Origin: Planctomycetota bacterium
Lineage (GTDB): Bacteria > Planctomycetota > UBA1135
Reading direction: 5' to 3'
DNA: 64,000 nt
Assembly (NCBI GenBank): GCA_008501825.1
Contig: QQUA01000017.1
Location: forward strand, 62,001-126,000
Made by a program: the position numbers and the translations under genes. Shown piece by piece: positions 9,120 through 17,416 of the stretch. Every line of letters begins with the position of its first letter. Position 1 is the stretch's first letter. The notes beneath the pieces were generated by a model. It saw nothing but the letters and a program-made list of their open reading frames with translations. It searched no databases and was not told the DNA's origin.

Positions 9120-10181
9120 ATGGATTCGCGTCCCCAGTTCGCTTTGGCTTTGGGTGGTGGCGCCGCCCGCGGCCTCGCTCACATCGGCATCCTCAAGGTA
9201 TTGCAGGAAGCCCGGATACCGGTCGCCGGAGTGGCGGGCACCAGCATCGGCGCCGTGGTCGGCGGGTTGTTCGCCGCCGGGGTTTTGGATTCTTACGAAC
9301 AGTTGATTCGAGGGTTCACTACGCGAAGTGCATATCTGTTTTTAGATCCCGTATTTCCGACTTCCGGCGTATTTGCCGGCCGGCGCCTCGAAGCCCTGTT
9401 GGAGGCCTTGGTCCGCGGGCGCCGGATCGAAAGCTTGGCGGTTCCGTTCATCGCCGTGGCCACCGATCTGGAAACCGGGGAAGAGCTGCGTTTGCAGCGC
9501 GGTTCCTTGGTCGCCGCTCAGCGGGCAAGCTTCGCCATCCCGGGTTTGTTCACTCCCCAGCGCTGGCAAGGTCGTTGGCTGGTGGACGGCGGTTTGGTGG
9601 CCCCGGTTCCCATTGAAGCGGCTCAAAGCTTCCACTTGGACGGCATCATTGCGGTGGACTTGCAATACGGATGCCTACATCAGCCTCCGCCTTCCACGGC
9701 TCAGCAAAGCTTGGAACAGCGGAATGAAATTGCGGAGACGGAGACCACCCAGGAAATCCAAAGTCGCATTCAGGCCATGAGCCACGACCCCAGCTTCAGT
9801 TTGCAGGTCCGCCATTTCCTGCAGGAAACCTGGGAACGAGGAGAAAGCGCCGGCCACCGTCTGCGCGAAAGAGCCAGAAGGATTTGGACTCAGGTCGGGC
9901 GAAAAAACGAAGATCGGCCGCCGGGACTTCTGGAAACCATCAATACCAGCATGACCTTGGTGCAGGCCAAGTTATTCCAAGCTCAGGTGGCCCAGCAAAA
10001 ACCGGACGTCATCCTGCGGCCTTATCTGCCCGACGTCGGCTTGATGGACTACCACAAGGCCGATTACGCCATCGCCGAAGGAGAAAGAGTGGCTCGGGAA
10101 GCCCTGGCAGCCGGGGCTTTCGAATGGAAACACCGGCGGCAACTCAGGCCTCAGGAAGATCGCACCACCGCCGGCTCTTAA
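9120..10181 (+). CDS. Patatin-like phospholipase, RssA/NTE type
   Basis: A Ser-Asp dyad hydrolase. The N-terminus carries the oxyanion loop GGGAARGLAHIGIL, the nucleophile elbow GTSIGAV, and the catalytic Asp in the DGG triplet of LVDGGLVAPVP. About 150 residues follow the catalytic core, mostly helical, ending in a basic tail. The ATG at 9120 is four codons into a frame that could also start at TTG 9108. It is convergent with the adenosyltransferase gene and shares TTAA with its stop codon. Lipid substrate is unknown. Confidence 0.88.
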   Translation: MDSRPQFALALGGGAARGLAHIGILKVLQEARIPVAGVAGTSIGAVVGGLFAAGVLDSYEQLIRGFTTRSAYLFLDPVFPTSGVFAGRRLEALLEALVRGRRIESLAVPFIAVATDLETGEELRLQRGSLVAAQRASFAIPGLFTPQRWQGRWLVDGGLVAPVPIEAAQSFHLDGIIAVDLQYGCLHQPPPSTAQQSLEQRNEIAETETTQEIQSRIQAMSHDPSFSLQVRHFLQETWERGESAGHRLRERARRIWTQVGRKNEDRPPGLLETINTSMTLVQAKLFQAQVAQQKPDVILRPYLPDVGLMDYHKADYAIAEGERVAREALAAGAFEWKHRRQLRPQEDRTTAGS

Positions 10182-10756
10182 GCGGTCGACTCAGGCGGAT
10201 TCTTTTCCGGCAACCAAGGAACATCTGGCCGACCGGCTCGATGGTTGGCGGCACGAGCCTGAAGAAACAGCCAATCGCTCAGCCGGTTCAGGTATTGCAA
10301 ATGGACCGCCTCCACCCGCTCGGTGACTCCCAACTGCACCACAGCTCTTTCCGCCCGGCGGTTGACGGTCCTGGCCAGGTGCAGCCGTGCCGCCAATTCG
10401 GTACCACCGGGAAGAATGAAATGACGCATTTCACCGACCTCGGCTTGAAGGAAATCGGTTTCCCGTTCCAACCTAGCGATGGCGCCGTCCTCCCAGGGAG
10501 GCAACATGGCCAAGGTGGCGGGAGACGCGTCGCCGGGAGTCGCAAGATAGGAACCGAGGACGAACAAACGGTTCATTTCCCGGCTCAGGGCCTGACGCAG
10601 GACTTCGGTATCCGCGGCCACCAGGCACCAGCCAAGGACCGAATTCAACTCGTCGACCTCACCGTAGGCCTGAATCCGCAGGTGATCCTTCGGCACGCGC
10701 CGGCCTCCGAAAAGACCGGTATCGCCTTCATCGCCGGTTCGGGTGTAAACACTCAT
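10178..10756 (-). CDS. Cob(I)alamin adenosyltransferase, PduO type
   Basis: This enzyme transfers the adenosyl group of ATP to cob(I)alamin to make coenzyme B12. The N-terminus VYTRTGDEGDTGLFGGRRV is the PduO ATP-binding signature, followed by YGEVDELNSVLG and, near the end, ARTVNRRAERAVVQL and YLNRLSDWLF, the conserved ATP/cobalamin helices. The frame is open upstream, but the ATG at 10756 has GGGAGG eight to ten bases before it and gives the family length of about 190 residues. No B12 biosynthesis or B12-dependent enzyme gene is nearby. Confidence 0.92.
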   Translation of the reverse strand: MSVYTRTGDEGDTGLFGGRRVPKDHLRIQAYGEVDELNSVLGWCLVAADTEVLRQALSREMNRLFVLGSYLATPGDASPATLAMLPPWEDGAIARLERETDFLQAEVGEMRHFILPGGTELAARLHLARTVNRRAERAVVQLGVTERVEAVHLQYLNRLSDWLFLQARAANHRAGRPDVPWLPEKNPPESTA

Positions 10757-10796
10757 GAGAAGAGGGCCTCCCAGCCGAAGGGGTGCACGGAATCGG

Positions 10797-10827
10797 CAAC
10801 GCCCCGAGATCTTTTCCCGGGGCGTTG
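10797..10827 (-). terminator. 10-bp hairpin downstream of peroxiredoxin gene
   Basis: A perfect 10-bp stem (CAACGCCCCG at 10797-10806 with CGGGGCGTTG at 10818-10827) with an 11-base loop follows the peroxiredoxin stop codon by 24 bases. It lacks a T-tract, so termination is likely but not certain; it also separates this gene from the adenosyltransferase start. Confidence 0.55.
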
Positions 10828-10850
10828 GAGGAATCAAGCCGCGTCGCTGC

Positions 10851-11450
10851 TCAGAGACTCTCGGCGTTGGCGGCCAAGTATTCGGCGACACCCTCGGTGG
10901 AGGCCGTCATTCCGGCTTCGCCGGACTTCCAGCCGGCGGGGCAGACTTCGCCGTGCTGCTCGTGGAATTGCAGGGCATCGACCATGCGGATCATTTCGTC
11001 GATGTTGCGACCGAGCGGCAGGTTGTTGACGACCTGGTGCTGGACCATGCCGTCCTTGTCAATCAAGAAGGAACCGCGCAGGGCGACGGCTTCGTTGACC
11101 AGGACGTCATAATCCCGAGCGATGTTCTTGGTCAGGTCGGCGACCAAGGGGTATTTCACCGGGCCGATGCCACCATTGTTGACGGCAGTGTTGCGCCAGG
11201 CAGCGTGGGTGAATTGGCTGTCCACCGAAACACCGACGACCTGAACGTTGCGCTTTTTGAACTCCTCGATGCGGTGATCAAAGGCGATCAACTCGCTGGG
11301 GCAGACGAAGGTGAAGTCCAACGGATAGAAGAACATCACCACGTACTGACCGCGGAAATCAGACAGCTTGAATCCCTCTTTGATCGAACCGTCTTCCATG
11401 ACGGCGACGGCTTCGAAATCGGGGGCGGACTTACCAACCAGAACACTCAT
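10851..11450 (-). CDS. Typical 2-Cys peroxiredoxin (AhpC/Prx1 type)
   Basis: A thiol peroxidase of 199 residues. The peroxidatic Cys50 lies in DFTFVCPSE and the resolving Cys at about 170 in GEVCPAGW, the standard 2-Cys pattern; GKSAPDF and the PLDFTF loop are also family marks. The VCPAGW context is that of the bacterial AhpC/eukaryotic Prx1 group, which reduces hydroperoxides with electrons from thioredoxin or AhpF. No AhpF lies beside it. A hairpin follows the stop codon. It is monocistronic or read with the gene at 11532. Confidence 0.93.
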   Translation of the reverse strand: MSVLVGKSAPDFEAVAVMEDGSIKEGFKLSDFRGQYVVMFFYPLDFTFVCPSELIAFDHRIEEFKKRNVQVVGVSVDSQFTHAAWRNTAVNNGGIGPVKYPLVADLTKNIARDYDVLVNEAVALRGSFLIDKDGMVQHQVVNNLPLGRNIDEMIRMVDALQFHEQHGEVCPAGWKSGEAGMTASTEGVAEYLAANAESL

Positions 11451-11531
11451 GGCTTTTCTTTCCTCTTTCTTCCGGGCGGAGAAACGAGCCGGATAGTTTA
11501 GGACGGCTGAGGAGGCCTTGGAACCGGCAAT

Positions 11532-12350
11532 TCAGGCGAGGCCGGCGGAGATCGCCTCAGCCAAAACCTCGGCAGCGGACTCACCGTGCTCCCGGGCGGT
11601 GTCCAGGACTTCCTGATGATCGGGTTGACTGCCGCCAATCCCGGCGGCCAGATTGGTGATCATGGAAATCGCCATCACGGAAGCCCCTTCCTCTTTCACT
11701 GCAAGGGCTTCGGGAATGGTGCTCATGCCCACGGCGTCGGCACCGCACCGGCGCAGATAAGCCACTTCCGCCGGGGTTTCATAAGAAGGGCCGGACAGGC
11801 CGGCGTAGATCCCGGCTTGAAGTTCAGGCCGAGCCGCCAACAGGCGGCGGCGCCACTCCGGATCGTAAAGATCGACCAGATTGAGAAAACCGCTTCCCGG
11901 GGTGGCGCGCTGATCCCCGGCCAAGGGGTTGGGCAAACCGAAGTTGATGTGATCCTGAAAGGGCATCAACGACCCGGGCCGGCGATCGGGATCGAGGGAA
12001 CCGGCGGCGTTCAGCAACAGGAAGCGGGGCACGCCCCAAGCTTGGAGGCTGCGAACACCCCGGACCAAAAGGCGGGCCGGATGCCCCTCATAGGCGTGAA
12101 CCCGACCTCCGACCAGAACCACACCATGGCCATTCCATCGACCCAACAGAAGCTCGGTGCCATGTCCGGCAACTCTAGGAAGCGGCCAGCCCTGAAGTTG
12201 CTGCAACGGAAGCCGGAGCACCTGATCGAGCAAGGAAGCGGCCCGCTCTTTCCACCCGGAGCCGAGGACTACGGCTATTTCGGGTGGCCCACCCAAGTGG
12301 CGCCGGAGTTGACCGGCCAGGTTTTGAACCAGGACGCCTTCGGGATTCAT
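11532..12350 (-). CDS. Purine nucleoside phosphorylase, trimeric PNP-I type
   Basis: Splits purine nucleosides with phosphate into base and ribose-1-phosphate for salvage. Visible family motifs are VLGSGWKE (phosphate loop), VLVGGRVHAYEGHP (Arg/His for phosphate), LLLNAAGSL, GPSYETPAEV with the purine-binding Glu, GMSTIPEALAV and MITNLAAG with the Asn of 6-oxopurine specificity. The 272-residue length matches mammalian-like trimeric PNPs, so inosine and guanosine are the expected substrates. Confidence 0.92.
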   Translation of the reverse strand: MNPEGVLVQNLAGQLRRHLGGPPEIAVVLGSGWKERAASLLDQVLRLPLQQLQGWPLPRVAGHGTELLLGRWNGHGVVLVGGRVHAYEGHPARLLVRGVRSLQAWGVPRFLLLNAAGSLDPDRRPGSLMPFQDHINFGLPNPLAGDQRATPGSGFLNLVDLYDPEWRRRLLAARPELQAGIYAGLSGPSYETPAEVAYLRRCGADAVGMSTIPEALAVKEEGASVMAISMITNLAAGIGGSQPDHQEVLDTAREHGESAAEVLAEAISAGLA

Positions 12351-12437
12351 GCTTGGATCCTACCTGCCACCGCCGGGCCGGAGGAAGTCGAGGCTTTGGG
12401 GAGGGCTTTCACATCCCAGTGGGAATTCAGCCCGCTC

Positions 12438-12465
12438 TTGAACCTTTTTTCAGCCCTGCTAGATT
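12438..12465 (+). promoter_or_regulatory. Candidate sigma70-type promoter for the zinc-ribbon operon
   Basis: TTGAAC at 12438-12443 and TAGATT at 12460-12465 are separated by 16 bases in the 243-base gap before the operon. The match is modest and the spacing one below optimum, so this is only a candidate. Confidence 0.25.
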
Positions 12466-12593
12466 GAGCATTCAGAAGGGCAGATCATCCCGGATTCCCC
12501 CCTCCAGGATGAGGGTCACTTGCGAATCTTCGTGGGTGGCCCATTTTTCCGCCCCGAGTTCCTTGGACCTTGACTCTAAGCTGACTTTCCATC

Positions 12594-14042
12594 ATGAGTT
12601 TTCCCGCCCAATGTGATTCTTGTCAAAGCCAATACCAAGTTCCGGATTCAAACAAGCGATATCGCTGCAAAGCTTGCGGGGGAACGGTACAGGTGGTTCT
12701 GGAAGAGGTACCTCAGACCCCTGAAGAAGCGACTTGCTCCGCCTGTGGAGAAATTTTGCAGGAGGGGGATCAATTCTGCGGATCCTGTGGCGAACCGAGG
12801 CCTGGTTTCCAGCCGAAACCAACCGCCTCGCCGCGGAGGAAAACCGGAAGCAGAAAGGCCGGTTCGAAAACCGGTTCTCTCGGCGCCGCCGCTCAACTGC
12901 GGTCAGTGCGCTCCAACGTCTTCTTCTTCCGATTTCTATACGGATTAACGGGGCTCGTGAATCTCGGGCTGCTCTTGTACATCATTTTCAACTTCGTAAT
13001 TCCGGGTTTTCCGTTTACTTTCTTCTGGTTAGCATTTCTAATGCTCGCCGTTCCCGCGGTTCTTTCCGTTGCGGGAATTCTTTTGATTCCATTTCAACCC
13101 CTTACTTGGGGATTGCTCTTAGCGAGCTTAACCACCATGGGTTATTTGAATTATTTAACGGGTGAAATTTCTTCCCTAGGTCTGATTTTCCGGGGAGCGT
13201 GGACGCTCTTGCTTTGGATGGCCATCATTCCCTTGGTCCGCTTCCGCAAGCTGGCTCAAGAATTCCCGGAACTCTGCCTAAAGATCCTGGTTTCGAGGAA
13301 GTCAAGGAAAAGGGACGATCAAGGAAAAAATCAAAATCCTGTCCAACTTCTCAAGAAAGCCAAAAACAGAGCCATTCGGAATGCCATTATTGCGTGCGCT
13401 CTTGCCTCCACTTTAATCTTCGGCGGTTCCGCCGTGGCTTATTGGGGACTTCGACCGCCTCAATTCGAGACTGCGGCAACTGAATTCATAGAAGGAATTC
13501 GTCAAAACCCCTTGCAGGCAATTTCCGAATACGCCCGTTCGGACAAGGCCAGTCAAGCAGAGCAGTGGGAAGCCAGTATGAGGTCAAGGAACTGGCATCT
13601 GAAACTTCCTGAGGTGGAAGACCGGACCATCACCGGGGGAGTTTCTTCGGGCACTGCCGTGATGGATTTCGGACAAGACGAGAAACTGATTACCAAATGG
13701 AGAACTGAAGGGCGGCACTGGAAGTTGATTTCCATGAGCTTTCCTCCCCCGCCTTATCAGCAAGCCCTCGAGCAATGGATGGAGGCTTGGAACCGTTCCG
13801 ACTTCGCCGTTCTCGGCAGTTTGTTCGGGCCCCAAAAGGAAAAGATGATGCGGGACAAGTTGAGCAGCATCCCAAAGATCAAGGACTGGGGCACCGAATT
13901 TCCGAAAGCGACGGGCCACGAGTGGCTTCCTTACGGTAGAGAATCCGCCAACCTCATGATTCATACCGAACTGGGCACGTTCCGATTGCGCTGGACGGTT
14001 GAAAACGACATCTGGATCGCCAAATCCTTGAAGCTTCCGTGA
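12594..14042 (+). CDS. Double zinc-ribbon membrane protein
   Basis: A 482-residue protein whose first 65 residues carry two zinc-ribbon-like Cys sets (CDSCQSQYQ ... CKACGG, and CSACGEILQEGDQFCGSCG). A Lys/Arg/Ser-rich linker follows, then about four membrane segments in residues 105-220, a basic cytoplasmic stretch, one more membrane segment (IIACALASTLIFGGSAVAY) and a folded 180-residue C-terminal part. That C-terminal part contains two similar units (YARSDKASQAEQWEA..., QWMEAWNRSDFAVL...). No known enzyme motif was seen. It overlaps the protease gene by GTGA, so the two are made together. Confidence 0.72.
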   Translation: MSFPAQCDSCQSQYQVPDSNKRYRCKACGGTVQVVLEEVPQTPEEATCSACGEILQEGDQFCGSCGEPRPGFQPKPTASPRRKTGSRKAGSKTGSLGAAAQLRSVRSNVFFFRFLYGLTGLVNLGLLLYIIFNFVIPGFPFTFFWLAFLMLAVPAVLSVAGILLIPFQPLTWGLLLASLTTMGYLNYLTGEISSLGLIFRGAWTLLLWMAIIPLVRFRKLAQEFPELCLKILVSRKSRKRDDQGKNQNPVQLLKKAKNRAIRNAIIACALASTLIFGGSAVAYWGLRPPQFETAATEFIEGIRQNPLQAISEYARSDKASQAEQWEASMRSRNWHLKLPEVEDRTITGGVSSGTAVMDFGQDEKLITKWRTEGRHWKLISMSFPPPPYQQALEQWMEAWNRSDFAVLGSLFGPQKEKMMRDKLSSIPKIKDWGTEFPKATGHEWLPYGRESANLMIHTELGTFRLRWTVENDIWIAKSLKLP

Positions 14043-14821
14043 GCAGTCGGGTCAGCTTAACACCTTCCTGCACGGTCTGCGGCAAGGCGCTTCGGAAAGG
14101 GATTTCTTTCTGCCCGACGTGCGGAACGCCGACCAAAAACAGAAGACGTCTTCAAAGGCAACATCGAAAGCAAGAGGATCGGAAAGCCCGCGAAACCATC
14201 CTGCTCGTAGTGTGGTTGTTCGCCGGCACGTTTGTAGGTCTTTTGCTCTTGGCAACCTTTACTCCGGAGGATATTCAACCGCTTCTGCTTGCATCCCTTT
14301 CATTCGCTTGGCAGATAGTGATTGGACTAGTCGCCTTGATTTACCTCAGACCGCTTCGCTGGCATAGTCGGTTGTGGAAACCGCCCAAGTTCCGATGGCT
14401 GGCAATCGCTTTTCCGATTGGGGCGCTCAGCTGCGCAGTGTCATATATTTTCGTGCTATTCCTGTTCTCCCAAATTAGCGACGTACTCGATTCAGCGGAG
14501 GAGCTTAAAATTCCTGAGCTGTTCCATATTTCCTTCTTTTTTACCATTGCCATTGGACCCGCTTTTTTGGAAGAGTGGATTTATCGAGGAATTCTATGGC
14601 GCACCTTGGAAAGGGTTCTTCCACCGTCCCGCATCCTGCTGGCCACATCCCTATTATTTGGAGTTGCTCATACCTTGGGAACGCCAGTTGGAATCGCCAT
14701 CCCTCATCGCATCCTCCTCGGCTTGGCCGCAGGATGGCTACGCTGGAGAAGTGGTAGTCTTTGGCCCGCCATTGCGCTCCATTTCACCCACAATGCCTTG
14801 GCCATCGTCATCTTAGGTTGA
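14039..14821 (+). CDS. CPBP-family intramembrane metalloprotease with N-terminal zinc ribbon
   Basis: The protein starts with a single zinc ribbon (CTVCGKALRKGISFCPTCG), then a basic stretch and about eight membrane segments. The CPBP (CAAX protease and bacteriocin-processing, Abi/Rce1) motif 1 appears as EEWIYRGILWR, motif 2 as the phenylalanine/histidine segment around FGVAHTLG, and motif 3 as HFTHNALA; the Glu and His residues are the expected active-site set. The GTG start overlaps the upstream stop (GTGA) and its own stop overlaps the next TTG (TTGA). The substrate is unknown; the ribbon shared with its partner suggests they work together. Confidence 0.83.
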   Translation: MSSRVSLTPSCTVCGKALRKGISFCPTCGTPTKNRRRLQRQHRKQEDRKARETILLVVWLFAGTFVGLLLLATFTPEDIQPLLLASLSFAWQIVIGLVALIYLRPLRWHSRLWKPPKFRWLAIAFPIGALSCAVSYIFVLFLFSQISDVLDSAEELKIPELFHISFFFTIAIGPAFLEEWIYRGILWRTLERVLPPSRILLATSLLFGVAHTLGTPVGIAIPHRILLGLAAGWLRWRSGSLWPAIALHFTHNALAIVILG

Positions 14822-16257
14822 ATTCCTCCCCCTCCTTGCGGAAGAACCCCAACCCGGAAGTTCGGATCGATCCCCAATTTGCGGGCAAAGTTTGGCTGTT
14901 GCCAAGCTTGTTGGCGCTAGCGGTGTCCAACGGCCATTACGTAGTTCCGATGGCCACCTGGGCCGCCCCCTTTTTCTTGCTGCGGTTCTTGAGCAGTCAG
15001 AAGTTGTGGATCGCTTTGATCCTTGGGTGGGCCGTCACCATAATCGGCCACGGCTTTATGTGGCAGGGCCACATTCCCGCCCCCGGTATTTTTTATTACG
15101 CCATGGCGGCGGTGTGGGGAAGCGCGGCTTTCCTCCCCTTTGCCTTGTTTCGCCTTTTGGCTCCCTACCTTCAGGGCGTCCCTCGAAGCTTTATCCTTCC
15201 CTTGGCCTGGGTCGCCAACAGTTGGCTGTTCCATCGCTGGCTTAGCCCGTATGGAAGCTGGGGTTCTCTGGCTTACACCCAATGGGACCAAAAGGCCCTG
15301 ATACAACTCGCCTATTTGACCGGCTATCTCGGCATCGATTTCCTGATCTGCTGGTTTGCCGGTTCTTTGGAAGCCGCTTTGGCTCTGCCGCGCAACCTGG
15401 GATTCCGCCGCTGGCGACCGCTTTGGCTTTGTTCCGCGGTTCTCCTTGGAGTTCTGCTTTACGGAGATTTGCGCTTGCGCATGGCCCCGCAAGAACTTCC
15501 CACGGTTCGAGTCGCCATGGTGATGCCAGCAGCTTCCTTGAAAGCCGCCAATTGGCAAGCGCTTCAACTTTACCGAAAGCAACCGCAAGCCGGTTTGGAA
15601 GCCTTGACCCATACCAGCGACCGCATTTTCCGCGACCAAATGGAACGAAGTCGCCGGGAGGCGGCAGCAGGCGCCCGATTGATCTGCTGGGCGGAGGCGA
15701 GCGCTCGGCTTCCGATTGCGCAAGAAGGGACGTGGCTGCAAGCAGGAAGCGATCTATGCCGTGAACATGGAATTTATTTGGCGTTGTCCTACGGCACCCT
15801 CGACTCCAAGGCGGAGAAACCCTTGGTCAACAAAACCGTGTTGATGAACCCGGAGGGAGAAATGGAATGGGAATATCGAAAAGCTCATCCGGTAGTCATG
15901 CCCGGAGCTTTGGCCATGCAAGCCGGAGATGGAAACATGCCCCTGACTGAAGCGCCTTGGGGCAGGATCAGTGGAGCGATTTGCCATGATTTGGACTTTC
16001 CCCATCTGATTCGGCCATTAAAAACCCAGGACGTCGACCTGATGCTGTGCCCGGCCGACGATTGGCCGGCCATCGCCCGATTGCATACCGCCATGTCGGC
16101 GATGCGAGCAGTGGAAAACGGCTTCGCTTTGATTCGACCCACCGTAAACGGAACTTCGGTGGCCGTCGACCGCTACGGACGCACCCTGGCCACGGCCAAC
16201 ATTTGGAATCAAGAAGATCCGGTTTGCCTGGTGGAGATTCCCCTGCGCAGACGCTAA
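14818..16257 (+). CDS. lnt: Apolipoprotein N-acyltransferase-like membrane nitrilase
   Basis: About 479 residues: six to eight membrane segments in the first half, then a carbon-nitrogen hydrolase domain. The catalytic triad of the superfamily is visible as Glu in CWAEASARL, Lys in YRKAHPVVMPGA and Cys in GAICHDLDFP at about residue 389, close to Cys387 of E. coli Lnt. Lnt adds the third acyl chain to lipoproteins, and the window is rich in lipoproteins. The TTG at 14818 overlaps the protease stop by TTGA and fits the hydrophobic N-terminus. The CHD sequence replaces the usual CYE after the Cys, so a related acyltransferase cannot be excluded. Confidence 0.75.
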   Translation: MNSSPSLRKNPNPEVRIDPQFAGKVWLLPSLLALAVSNGHYVVPMATWAAPFFLLRFLSSQKLWIALILGWAVTIIGHGFMWQGHIPAPGIFYYAMAAVWGSAAFLPFALFRLLAPYLQGVPRSFILPLAWVANSWLFHRWLSPYGSWGSLAYTQWDQKALIQLAYLTGYLGIDFLICWFAGSLEAALALPRNLGFRRWRPLWLCSAVLLGVLLYGDLRLRMAPQELPTVRVAMVMPAASLKAANWQALQLYRKQPQAGLEALTHTSDRIFRDQMERSRREAAAGARLICWAEASARLPIAQEGTWLQAGSDLCREHGIYLALSYGTLDSKAEKPLVNKTVLMNPEGEMEWEYRKAHPVVMPGALAMQAGDGNMPLTEAPWGRISGAICHDLDFPHLIRPLKTQDVDLMLCPADDWPAIARLHTAMSAMRAVENGFALIRPTVNGTSVAVDRYGRTLATANIWNQEDPVCLVEIPLRRR

Positions 16258-17411
16258 AGCGGAAACTTTCCGGCAACGCCGTCGGCTTCGCCTTTTTCCG
16301 CCACGATGCGCAGTGCTTCCACGACTTGACGAGTTAAATAGCGCGGAGGTTGTTCGTACACGTCCTCCACCAAAGTTTCCAGCTTCGGCGGCCCGACGGC
16401 TTCCGCCTTTTCGACGGCCGCGGCGATCTGAGTTTGAATTTCCAAAACCCACTTTTCGCGCTTGGCTTCGTCCAACAGGCCTTCGGCCTCCAAATAGCGC
16501 TCGAATCGCAGCAAAGGATCGCGTTTGCTCCAGTACTCGAATTCTTCCGGGTTGCGGTATCGACTGGGATCATCGCTGCTGGAGTGGCCGCCCAATCGAT
16601 ACGACCGTAACGCGATCAAGCTCGGCCCTTCACCGGCTCGGGCTCGATCCACCGCTTTCCGGACCTCTTGATAACAAGCCAGGGGATCGTTGCCGTCGAC
16701 GTCAAAGCCAGCGACGCCGTAGGCTTTGCCCTTCGAACCGTAGGAGCGGGCGGCAGTTTGTTTCGCGCTGGGAACGCTGATCGCCCAGCCGTTGTCAATG
16801 ACCACGAAAACTACCGGGGCTTTCATCACACCAGCGAAGTTCAACGCCGCGTGAAAACCGTTGCTACTTGTGGCACCGTCGCCGGAGTAGGCGCAAACCA
16901 CCCGCTTTTCGCCTCTTTGCTTCATCGCCAGGGCGGCGCCGACGGCATGCGGCAATTGAGTTCCAATCACCGAAGACCACGACGGAAAGTGAACTTCGGG
17001 GCATTGGAAATGGTTCGGCATTTGACGACCTTTGGCGGTATCGTCGTCGTTGCCGAACATGTGGGCCACGTAGTCGTACAGGGCCATGCCCCGTTGCACC
17101 GCGGCGCCGCCTTCACGCAGGGCGCTAAAGACCCAATCCTCCTCATCGAAAGCGGCGGCGGAACCGTGAATGGCCGCCTCAAGCCCACTGGCGGTGCCGA
17201 CGAAGGCCACCCGCCCCTGCCGTTGCAGTTTGAGCATGCGATCGTCGAGCAACCGAGTGGTCAACATGGCCCGATAGATCGTTTCCAGTTGTTCCCGATC
17301 CGGAAGCGGGCCATGTTTGCCTTTCAACAAGCCACTACCGTCTTCGCGAAGCACGCGACAAAGTTGAATCCCACCAGGATCGGCAAGACGAATGGAGGAG
17401 GCGGAAGCCAT
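16254..17411 (-). CDS. 2-oxoacid dehydrogenase E1 alpha subunit, second copy
   Basis: Thiamine-diphosphate-dependent E1 alpha of the pyruvate/branched-chain 2-oxoacid dehydrogenase family, 385 residues. The ThDP signature is GDGATSSNGFHAALNFAG with IDNGWAIS after it; KGRQMPNHF, GHSSSDDPSRY (phosphorylation-loop region) and DVYEQPPRYL at the C-terminus match the family. It is the last gene of the operon, five bases after the E2 stop. It differs clearly from the other E1 alpha at 19757-20872 (for example SALREGGAAVQRG where the other has APSYRDFGMAFFHG). The ATG at 17411 starts just before the conserved part and trims a 38-residue arginine-rich extension. Confidence 0.87.
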   Translation of the reverse strand: MASASSIRLADPGGIQLCRVLREDGSGLLKGKHGPLPDREQLETIYRAMLTTRLLDDRMLKLQRQGRVAFVGTASGLEAAIHGSAAAFDEEDWVFSALREGGAAVQRGMALYDYVAHMFGNDDDTAKGRQMPNHFQCPEVHFPSWSSVIGTQLPHAVGAALAMKQRGEKRVVCAYSGDGATSSNGFHAALNFAGVMKAPVVFVVIDNGWAISVPSAKQTAARSYGSKGKAYGVAGFDVDGNDPLACYQEVRKAVDRARAGEGPSLIALRSYRLGGHSSSDDPSRYRNPEEFEYWSKRDPLLRFERYLEAEGLLDEAKREKWVLEIQTQIAAAVEKAEAVGPPKLETLVEDVYEQPPRYLTRQVVEALRIVAEKGEADGVAGKFPL

Positions 17412-17416
17412 CGGCT

